The notes beneath the pieces were generated by a model, which was given only the letters and a program-made list of their open reading frames with translations, had not been told where the DNA came from and made no database searches. A stretch of 64,000 bases of DNA from the NCBI RefSeq assembly GCF_026212465.1, contig NC_080059.1, positions 9,068,811 through 9,132,810 of the forward strand. Direction: 5' to 3'. The number at the start of each line of letters is the position of its first letter. The first letter of the stretch is position 1. Both the position numbers and the translations under genes were made by a program. Origin of the DNA: Amaranthus tricolor. Its lineage: Eukaryota > Streptophyta > Magnoliopsida > Caryophyllales > Amaranthaceae. Below are positions 37,790 to 49,100 of this stretch, piece by piece.

Positions 37790-38242
37790 GGAAAATAGAA
37801 ATAAATAAGCATTTCTTGCAAAATAAATTCATAAATAAGCTTCCATTAAACTTATATCCAAAAATAAGCGCCTCCAAACCAATGCTAAGGGTTGGTTTTT
37901 GTTCGCTGTTACTAACAGCGGACCATTAACATCCATATTTAACAACTAGTAAAAAAGTCAACAAAAGTCAACTCAATCGGCTGTTGTTAGTAAGAGCGGT
38001 CGATTACTTGGTTGAATTTTGTTGACTCAGCTTAAGTAATGGCTCGCTGTTAGTAACAGTGGACGATTCTTTGGCGAACTTTTTTGACTCATCCTTAGCA
38101 ATGGCCCGTTGTTGTTAAATGCGAACATACCCAAATCTTATCAACGGAACGGAAAGCGCTTATTTCTTCAAATTAGTTTACTCCAAACTTATTTTTTGAT
38201 TTTTTTTTATCTAAATTTGCTTATTGATTTCAAATTTTCTTA
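37790..38242. mobile_element. Foldback element 3 of the GTTCGC-core cluster
   Basis: The left end GAAATAAATAAGCATTTCTT matches the inverted right end GAAATCAATAAGCAAATTTA imperfectly. The core motif GTTCGCTGTTACTAACAGCG occurs near 37899, with diverged copies near 37981, 38042 and 38105. It is more diverged than its two neighbours. Confidence 0.6.
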
Positions 38243-39343
38243 CGACATGACCTATGACATGAGAATAGCCCGCGGGTTAAGCATGTAGGTTAGACTACTT
38301 GAAGACGACTTATTAGCACGAATTGTAGATCAATCAATTTTGATTTAATTAAAAAATAAAAAAAATTATTTCATTTTATTTAATGTAAGCGCAACAATAT
38401 AGATTGATTAATTTTGATTTAAATTAAAAAATAAAAATGTGCAAGTCGCACAAAATGTGTTACAAGACTTAAGTCAAGTCGTATAGTATGTGCGACTTCA
38501 CCTAGGTTGAGTTGCACAATTTTCTTTATTTTATTAGAACGGAATTAATCGTTAATTTTGTTATTATTAACATTAATTTATTCATATTAATAATGTTATT
38601 AATTATTTTAGGTATAATGAGATTAATGATTTTTTTTAATTCAAAGAAATTTAATAATTAATTGAATGAGTTGAGAGAGTTTATGTTAGAGAGATGTAAG
38701 AAAAATAAGGTTTAGCAACAAAAAGTTAAAAAGAGTGAAAAACAAATAAGAATCGAGTAAATAATTGATTACATATCTTAGTGAATCACGATTATTTGAA
38801 ATAATTATAAAAAGACAAAAATAAAAATAATTAAATAATCAAAATAAAAAAATAAAAATAAAATTATAAAAATGATGAACCTATAGCATAGTGTCACATA
38901 CAAATAATTTGAAATTGATGTAAATTACGGTTGTTTACCCAATGAAGCTCATAATTGATGGGCAATATGAATCATTTAATCATTTAAACAAAAATTGCCT
39001 CACATATACATTAAGTGTGCTTGGTAAATGACTATTAATTGGTTAAAGAACGAGAAAATGTTTTTAATAAATGACTTTTTAAACCAATTAAAAAGTTAAA
39101 CTTTTAAGGTAAAACAAAAAACTACTTGGCTTTTAAACCAATTGTTTTTTTAATAAACAGTCAACAATTAAGTCTTGATGTAGATGACAAGCATTTTTGC
39201 TAATTTTCTTAATAATAAAGCCTACCTTTAAAGAGTAAAAATAAACTTTTTTTTTTTCACAAAAACCTCTAATCTCTATAACAAAAATTATAGACTAATA
39301 CTTTTAGCCGATTAAATCGACCAAGATTTATAAAAACACAAAT
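38243..39343. other. AT-rich intergenic stretch
   Basis: This is very AT-rich DNA with A-runs and TAAAAATAA-like simple sequence around 38810-38870. A TTTAAACCAATT motif at 39082-39091 recurs at 39137-39146, with an inverse at 39036-39045 (AATTGGTTAA). No gene, and no confident element boundaries. Confidence 0.4.
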
Positions 39344-39607
39344 TCTTGTGAGAGACGGTCTCTTTTAAGACCATCTCTAAATGGGTAAATGGGTCGGCCC
39401 ATTATATATTTTTTAAAATATTGTAAATAGGCATTAAGAATCATATAAGTAGACATTTAAGATATTAAAAGTTGGTATTAAGAATACGGTAAGTAAGCAT
39501 TAAGGATAATGTAAGAAGGCATTAAGAATATAGTAAGTAAACATTAATCTTTAATGGATTGAGCTTGAAATACGTCTCTTAAAGAGACGGTCTCTCAAGA
39601 GACTAGC
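39344..39607. mobile_element. 264-bp MITE with AGACGGTCTC terminal motif
   Basis: The left end CTTGTGAGAGACGGTCTCTT and the inverted right end CTCTTGAGAGACCGTCTCTT pair as terminal inverted repeats. The interior is a degenerate array of AAGTA(A/G)GCATTAAGAATA units. It lies about 490 bases upstream of the CFM3 start codon. Confidence 0.7.
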
Positions 39608-40100
39608 TGTTATGAAAATATACTAAATAGCTTGAAACCTTCGACCATAAGTATTCAAAACAAACTCGATGACCCGACTTTATTCAACCTTATACCTTCC
39701 ACAAAAATAAATTAACAATTATGTAAAATCCAACATCAATACAAAATTTGATTTTAAATCGACTCAAAACATCTAACTCAATTGAATGATTCGAATAAAC
39801 ACCTTTACCAACCAATAGCACAATCGCCCTTTGAATAGTTTAAACTTTCATTTGCCAAACATAACATTAAACTTTTATTACTAGAGAAACTAAAACAAAG
39901 CATACTCGGACAAGAAAAATCTCCCGCTGTTGAATCACCCAACAATCTTATCATCTTCCTCAACTTGAAACTGCATTCTCCATTGCCACTTTCTTCCCTC
40001 AAAATTTTGCAATTCTTCAAGATAAATGCTTGTATGATGAAACCTTTACTACCTTTACTTTGTTAAACAATCTGAAATGTACATGTACATCCATCAAAGA

Positions 40101-43100
40101 ATGGCTTTAACAACTTCTAAGCTTTCTGAATTGCCATGGCACAAAACCCATTGTTGTTCTTCTCCTTCTTCCTTTTTCAATTCTTCTAAGCATTCTTTTT
40201 CACTTCCAATTAAGTTTTCTTCTATCAAAACTACACAACCCAACAAAACCCCACATTCTAAATCATCCCAAAACCCTCCAAAAACCCCTTCTTCTGCTCC
40301 TTGGCTCAAGAAGTGGCCTTCTATTGACCCATCTGATAATTCAATTGATGCTAAATCGAGTAGTGAGTCGATTTCAAGGGGTAAGTCTTTGGAAAATAAA
40401 GGGAATAGTGCAATTGAGAGGATTGTTCATAGATTAAGGAATTTAGGTTTGGAATCAGATGATGATGAGGAGGAAATGGGTGAATTTGATGAGGGTGGTT
40501 TAAGGGGTTTTGAAGATGAGAAATTGGGGGATTTGTTGAAGAGGGATTGGGTTAGGCCTGATACTATGTTAATTGAAGAGGGCAAAACTGATTTTGGGTT
40601 GTTGCCTTGGGAGAGGGAGGAGGAAGATATGGGGGAAATTGGGCAGTACAAAGATAGTGAACCGAAGGCGAAACGGGTTGTTAAACCACCTACATTGGCT
40701 GAATTGACTATTGAGGAGTCTGAGTTGAAGAGATTGAGAGGACAAGGAATGGTTTTGAGAGACAAAGTTAATGTACCTAAAGCTGGCCTTACTCAGGCTG
40801 TGCTGAAGAATATTCATGATAAATGGAGAAAATCAGAGTTGGTTAGGCTTAAATTTCATGAAGATTTAGCTCATGATATGAAGACTGCCCATATTCTTGT
40901 AGAGGTATACACAACTATATCTTTGAGTATATAACATATTCTGAGGGTTGAGTTGGTTCCTTGACATGATATCAGATGTCGTAGGTTTGAATCTCAACAA
41001 CCCCTCGTTTTAAAGTGGAATATTCAGCGTTAGGTCTGCATCCACACTTCTAGCCAAAGGCTCTCGTATGAGGGAGCGTGTTAAGAGTATATAACGCGCT
41101 AGGTTTGCATCCACACTTCTTGCAAAAGGGCTCTCGTATGAGAGGGCGTGTTAGAATATATAACATATTATGAGGTCTCAACCATCAGCTTAAGCTTTCG
41201 GTTGAGTTGGTTCCTTGAAGCTATCTGCTTAATACTTCATGCCCAGGTTGATTAAGATAAAATCCTAGCAATGTATTGTTTGTGCTACTTGATAAAAGAT
41301 TGATCTAGATAATTAATAAGGATAATAGTGATTAACTGGCTCTGTTTTTTGGTGCTTAGAGAATCTTTAAGTGAGTGGAAATGACTTGTATGGCTTGATC
41401 TTCTTTTTAGACAATTTTGTGTCATATTTATGTTGATGTAAGGTATTTACATGTATAGCTCATTATTATGTTGTTTAAGTATTTCAGAAAAAAAAGGACT
41501 CGTAAATGGACATATGATGTTGCTGGGCATTTGATCATATTGTCCCCATTTTGATCACCTTATTTTTATGTTATTGAACTTATTATCTCTCAAGTGATCT
41601 TATTTTTCTGAATTTGCTGGTCATATCTTCTTGTTTTTCTGTGTCTGTGTATCGGAGCCACTCATTAAATTCTGGTCATATCTTCTTGTTTTTCTGTGTA
41701 AGATTGTGATTTATTTCAATGAGTCACCGGTATTCAAAATCTTATTCGTAGTTATACGATCTTCTCAATTAGTGCAATTATAACCTTAAGATGCTCAAAA
41801 TTGTAGGTAGCAATATTCTCTACTTGGTTGAAATTATTTGTTATTGACATCTTCAAAGGATAGTGTTACTTTCACTCATTTGCTTAGTTTACAATAAACA
41901 ACCATTTAAGTGCTTCAGTTAGTTTACAGAATACTAGTGAAGTACTTGTGATGAATTTATGTCTTTAGAACATGAAAAATGCTCCTTTTGTTATTCTCTT
42001 GAACAGTGCCGGACTGGAGGATTAGTTATATGGAGATCTGGAAGTGTTATGGTGGTTTATCGGGGAGTTAACTATGATGGGCCATCCTCTAAATCTATGG
42101 CAAATACAGCTTCTGTAGATATAGCAGTAGCAGATAGCAAAAATGCTGCAGGTGCATCTCCAGAAACCGTATCCACCCAATTAAATATGGATTACGGTAG
42201 GAATCTGACTGCAGAGGAAGCTGAATACAATGATCTTCTGGATTGTTTGGGCCCTCGTTTTCTTGATTGGTGGGGGACTGGAGTACTCCCTGTTGATGGT
42301 GATCTGCTTCCTCAAACAGTTCCTGGTTTCAAGCCACCCTTGAGACTACTCCCTGCCGGGGTGCGTTTGGGATTGACTAATGCTGAACTGACCAATTTGC
42401 GGAAACTCGCCAAGTCACTTCCTTGTCATTTTGCACTCGGTATTAGCTCTCCCTTCTGCTGTTACAATTTGTTTGTTTACCCTTCTGTTATTTGACATCA
42501 ATACTACGCTGGATTGTGAAGGTAGAAATAGGAATCATCAAGGCTTGGCAGCTGCTATAATTAAGCTATGGGAAAAGAGTCTAGTGGCAAAGATTGCTGT
42601 AAAACGTGGAATTCAGAATACTAACAATAAGCTCATGTCAGAGGAACTAAAGGCATTCTTCTTTTCTAATGTCATTTGTTTTCTTTATTTGCCTTTTTTT
42701 TTTCTATTAATTGTGTTGTGTGATTGTGCCTGTGGTTGTTGGTGCTTCTATTGATCTCTATCTATATGCTTTAATCTTTCACGTGACTTTTTCTGTTGTT
42801 GGTAAAGGACTGTACTTCCGTTACTTCTATGGAAAAAAACTACATGCTTGAAGTCCTTGTTCATAGGTTTTGAGTTTCGACCGTTGGAAATGTTTCATTT
42901 CATGATATGTTACGCATTAGATTGAAACTCCTAAGCCTTTGTTAACTTATTCCTGATTGGTCGAAGAGTTTACAAGTTAAGAACAGTAATGTTTCATTTC
43001 ATAACATGTTACACATTAGATTGATGAACTCCTAAGCCTTTGTTAACTTATTTCTGAATGGTCGAAGAGTTTAGAAGTTGAAAACAATAATAGTTTCTTT

Positions 43101-46100
43101 TTCCCTAAGACTCAAACGTGGATAATCGCATCAAAGTACAAAGATAGGATGTTGTCTCATTTATTTCGCAGGCAAGGGTGCAACATTTGCTGGTGCTGAT
43201 GCTATGTTGCCAGTGTGTATTTATGCCCTGGTTATCATGTACGATGCAAGGATGGAGGTAAGCTATGGAATATTGAGAATGTGTTCTATCTGGATGCTTT
43301 TAGAATAGTAGGATTCTAATTGACTAGTGAAGCAACAGTCTTTGCTTGTACATTGTGAGCAGTGTGACAATGCATGTGTTTTTCCTTGCTTTGAGAGCCT
43401 TACAAAAGGGATTGAATCTGCTGCATAAAAGTTGATTGAAGGCAGAAGTTAAGTGGAGGTTGAAAGGGGCAGGTTTGAGAGGTCTAATAGTAGTGACGTT
43501 ATATGTGGTAGTTGCATGCCGGAATTACTGATAACTTCTTGTAGAACTTGGTGTGAGAAATTAAAGTTAAAGAGTGGGTCATAGGAAAAGGCTATAATAA
43601 AGATATGAGGCCACCTCCGCCCTCCTAGGAAAAGCTGGAGATAAATGAACATTTTCTCGGCTAATAGGCGTATTCAAACAGGAAAAGTGGGTCAAGGCCT
43701 TCACCTTATTAGGTTGCATTCCACATTAGTCTATATCTCATTTGATATGTGTTTGAAGCGACATGAGCACGTCGCCTATCGGGGTTCAACATGCGTTCCG
43801 AGTAAGTATGGATTGAGGACGGGGTGAGCAATTGAGTGTATTAAGTTCCTAATATGACAATTGTCTTTAGAGAAATGTGTGCTGTTATGATTGTCAAATT
43901 AAGTTTTTCTCAGTGAGAATTGGCAGTTAAAACATCACTTTGCTATATCAAACTTGTGTCTAGACCATAATGCAATATATCACCTGCATCATCGTGCTGC
44001 GTACAGGCCACGACAAATACGAGACCATCCGAATTGATTACAAAAGCCGTTTTGCCACTGTTACCACGAGCGTGGCCAAAATTGCATGGTTGCATTATGC
44101 AATGAACTGGTGTTTTGGATATTTGGCTTACGTAAGGGTAATTTAGGTAACTTTCATGTTAGGGAAGACTTGAGAAATAAGTTAGTATTAAGAGGTAGTT
44201 TTATTATAAATAAGGGAAATTAGAGAGTCGTAATTATGCAAGAATTCTATGGCCCGTTTGGTAGGTGGTAATAAACGGTGGTAATGGGAATGAAAATTAG
44301 TGTAATTTTGGATTAAAAATCTCTTGGCTACCTTGATGGCCATGCTTGTTCAACTTCAATCATCTCATTTTCTTCATAAATTAATTCCAATGCATTACTA
44401 TTGGAAGAGGTAGTATTAGATGGTAATGGAAATTTGTAAACAAAATGACTTTTTTGTGATCAAAGTTTCATCACCATGGGAATGACATAGAACTTTTGAT
44501 GAAATTTTACACTATAAATCATTCCCATTACCAGCATTTAGTACCACTAACCAAGCAGGCCGTTAGTGGGTGGGTTTTATACTCATGGGAGATCTCAAGC
44601 TTCTCGAATTACTTCTATCTTTTCTTTTATTACTTTCAAGCTTGTAATCATCCTTTAATCTTTAATATTATAATTTCATTTCTGTTTGTCTCTTTTAATA
44701 GTTTATTTCCAGTTTTGTATTTAATTCAATTAGTCTAGGACATTATGGTCTAGATATAGAGCAGGATCCCGATTTTACCTTCTGTGGGTTGTGCAGTGTG
44801 ATTCTCGTATGACCAGATTATATTAGTGGCCACATGTGCTCTCCAAAGGTACATGACAGGGAAAGTGTGTTCTAAAAGTTGAGTTGAGTTTTTTCATAAA
44901 TCATGAGTTCATATTTTAATCTGAGTGTGATATCTGAAAATTTTGAGGGCCCCTCATGACTGTGAGGGTGGCAGTGGCCACCGAAAAATGTTATTTTATG
45001 GCAGTGAATGCTCACTTTGGGAATCGGCTCAGAACAAGTATATTCGTTTCATGTACTAAAACTTAGGATCAGAATTACAACACCACCTTTCTCGATTAAA
45101 ACGAATTCATTTCAATTGTAAATTTTGGGTAAAAGTGTCATTTACTGAGTTTGGCTAAGATCCATCTCTTACATTACGAGGAAAACAAAAATTTCTCAAA
45201 ATCCCAGGGCAAGGCCTGAGTACACTGTTGAGACTTGAGAAACACTGAGGATTTGAATTAATTTATATAAGCTTGATGGAACAAGTCATTTTAGGGGAGC
45301 AGCACCATAGAAAAAAAATCACTGCATTACCAAGGAGATGAAGCTCAGTGAAGTTTACTTGTTTTCTTATCTATTGATGCTCTGAGACCTGACTTACCAA
45401 TGTACATGGAAGGACGGTGAGTCAGAGTTTGTTTCAAGTCATCTAAATAATTTCAAGACTGATATGAAGTGAAATAGAAGTGCTTCTTTTGCACTGTTAA
45501 CTTTTTCCTCTTCCCTTCGTGACTTAAAATCCATTGTTCCCCACCTTAAGGCTCAAGATAAATTGATAAACCTTACAAACATATGTCCGTGCTAGTTGCT
45601 GTTGTGGTGCAACAAAATTGATGCATTGACCACTGTAATGAATATAGTGCAGAAGCAACTAAAACCGCTTGGTGTGTTTAAGTTCCACCTGATTCCTTTA
45701 CTATGTATAAACTTTTCATTCATCAATTTGCCATTTTTGTTTTTTTTTTTTTTTTTTTTCCTATTCTAAAGGTTTCATAGGTATTGGACTAGACTTATGT
45801 TTTTATGAACGGCAAAAATGCCAATGTCTTAGTCCCAAAAGATTAAACTAGACTTATTCGTTTATCAACTTGTTTATGTATATTTAAAGTATTTAGCATT
45901 TCTGTTTTGGATAACAATAATTTTTTTCAGTTTTCCGAAGAGAACCCTTTATTTCAGACTATCTTTCATGTGTCTGCATTTTCCAATGTGTTTGCTGCTA
46001 CGGACAGTCAAAGATAGTACTGAAATTGCCTAATATTATCGTTAATAAGAATATTTTGGTTAAAGATTTTTTTTGAGCATTCCTCCAAGGGTGGTTTGTT

Positions 46101-49100
46101 AGTCTATATTTCTTCCATTTGGTGTTGCATATTGTCTAAATGGATCACAAGTTCACAACTAGTTTATTGGTGTCATCTTAAAGTGGCGGGCAGCTAAATT
46201 TTATTAAGTGTTTGGACAAGATTTTGTTGATAGTTTGTCTTTGTAATTTGGTAAAAATACATTGGTTGTGCTGCAGACACTCACAGGAGGCACCTTGTTG
46301 CTGAGAAACAAGTTTTTTATCGTTATATATCGTGGAAAGGATTTCCTTCCGAGCAGTGTGGCTGCTGCTGTATTAGAAAGACAGGAACTTACTAAGAAGA
46401 TCCAAGATGCTGAAGAAAATGCACGAACTGGATCATTTGAGGCTAGTAGCTCTCATGATGATGATGAATATGCTCCTGCTGGTACCTTAGCTGAGTTCTA
46501 TGAAGCCAAAGCAAGGTGGGGCAGAGAAATATCAGCTGAAGAACTAAAAAAGATGAGAGAAGAAGCATCTGCTGCTAGAACTGTGAAAGAAGTCAAGCGA
46601 ATTGAGCACAAGTTAGATCTAGTAAGCATCTAATCTCCCCTTTTAAGTTGACTAAATTTAATTTGGAAGCTGTTGCAATGGATGCAAAGAATTGCATTTT
46701 TGATGATTCATATACATATTATTTTAGTTGTCTACACTCTACAGTCACATAAACTCCAAGATCTATTTTCGAGTTGAATTTTACATCTGCATTGCTTTTT
46801 TAAAATGGAGATTATCTCATCTCCATCTTCTTAAACTGCCAGTTTTTGAACTTCAAATTGATGGCATGATTGGTTCTCTCAGTGGTTTAGAAGTAGTGAG
46901 CTTCTTTACAAATTATAAAAGGAATACATTAATTGATCTTGAGGTTAACTTTTTTGATAAGTAATTCATTATTCACGTGAAAATATTGGGTCTTGTCTCT
47001 CACAAAATATGACATTGGAAAATAATGCAAATCATAGCAGGTTGATAAATGTGAAAATTCAAATATTTTGTGAACTAATAAGCAAAAACCCATTATACAT
47101 TTCAACATTTCATCCCAATTTTTGTAGCACTTTTGCCTCTCAACTTTAAGAGTTTCCTTGTCTTCATGCATGGTTCTTTTTGCTGGGTTAGAGTGCTCAT
47201 CGATGATTTCATTTGATTCAAGTCTAGCTAATAACTGTTGACAAGTCATTTAACACTTATACTCAACTTTCTATCAAATATTTTTTTTCATGTTGTAATT
47301 CTTTTCTCATTACCATGATTGTTTCTTAAGAAATGCTTGATCGATTCTTCTATGAGCATAAGCACTTTTCCACACTTTGGTACAACTAGTGTCTATTGTT
47401 TGTGTTATGAATAGGCTCTTAATTGCTAACATTGTTAAGTTACAACTGATGTGAGGTTCATGTTGGCGCGTTAAGCTACTAAGGTCTATTCTAGTTTTGT
47501 TAGATACCTTGAATAGACATAATAACATCCTGTTACTAACTAACTAATTAACAAAATTAATTATTTAATATATTAAATCGACTACTAAAATATCATCCTA
47601 AAGTATAAAATATGTCACATGAAAATATAAACAAGAATTAAAACAACATACTTCCTCTGTCCTCTTTGATTTGCATCCAAGAGAAAGAGGGTAGTTTTTA
47701 AGGATGTGGTAATAAATGAAGAGAGAGAATGAATTGTGTGGATGAAATTAAAAGAGAGCTTAAATGTATGGATGAGATTAAAAGAAAGTGGTGGGCCATC
47801 ATCAAAAAATAGAAATGATGCAAATTAAGTGGGACGGACTAAAATGGAGAATGTTGCAAATTCATGGGACGGAGGGAGTAGTAGCAATATATATTTATAA
47901 CAATATGAACAAGATCAAAATAACAATATATATTTTGAATAATATGATAATAATATTATTATAATAATATCCATACTACAAATTCAATCGAGTTTACTAA
48001 CTTACAAAAGTCAATCAGACTATCAGAATTATTAGGCCCTAGTTTCTAAGTTCGGTAGATGAATAGCATGTGGAATCTAACTGCGTCAACCATGTCATTA
48101 AGGAAAAATTATTATGACCTTCATACCCTATAGAATCAGGAAAGATGATAATATGGTTGTTTTTAGCAATATACCATTTTTAACTTTCAAAAATTTACAT
48201 TCATGGCCAGGCTCAGTCGAAGAAGATTCGAGCAGAGAGATTATTAGCAAAAATAGAAGCATCAATGATCCCTGTTGATCCATCTGATGACCAGGAAACA
48301 ATTACTGATGAGGAAAGGTTTACATTTCGTAGGATTGGCTTAAGAATGAAAGCATATTTGCCTCTTGGTGAGCTTTTCCTTGTTATTCCATTATGTCCAT
48401 TTTACTTTTAGCAAATTATCAGAGTTAGTCGAGCACTGTTATAGAAACGTGAATTACAGTATCTGTCATTTTATAGGTGTCCGTGGAATTTTTGATGGTG
48501 TTATTGAAAATATGCATTTACATTGGAAGCATAGAGAACTTGTCAAGTTGATCACCAAACAGAAGACCCTTGCCTTTGTGGAAGAAACAGCAAGATTGCT
48601 GGAGTATGAGAGTGGCGGCATATTGGTTGCTGTAGAACGTATTCCAAAGGGTTATGCTCTCATATATTATCGCGGAAAAAATTATCAGAGGCCTATTAGT
48701 TTGAGGCCTAGAAATCTTTTAACAAAGGCAAAAGCACTAAAAAGATCAATTGCTCTGCAACGGCACGAGGTTTGATTCTTTTGTTATAGTTTTGTTCTTT
48801 TAACTAATTACAATAGTTCTGCCCAAATTTCATCATTAATTTTCTATGTTTTCCATGTGATGATGAATTCTTACAGGCCCTCAGTCTACACATATCTGAA
48901 TTGGAGAATAACATAGACCAAATGAAGAAGGATATTGTAAGTATCAATCTCATCATTTAAAATTTCTTGGCCAAAGTTTCTTAAGGTCCTTGATCGAGCT
49001 AAATCTTGTTTTATTTTGTTTCTCATTGAGTTTTGAACTCATGGCACCAACTTTCCATCGGTCTTTCCTTTGTCCTTTAATCAAATATATCTGTGACTGT

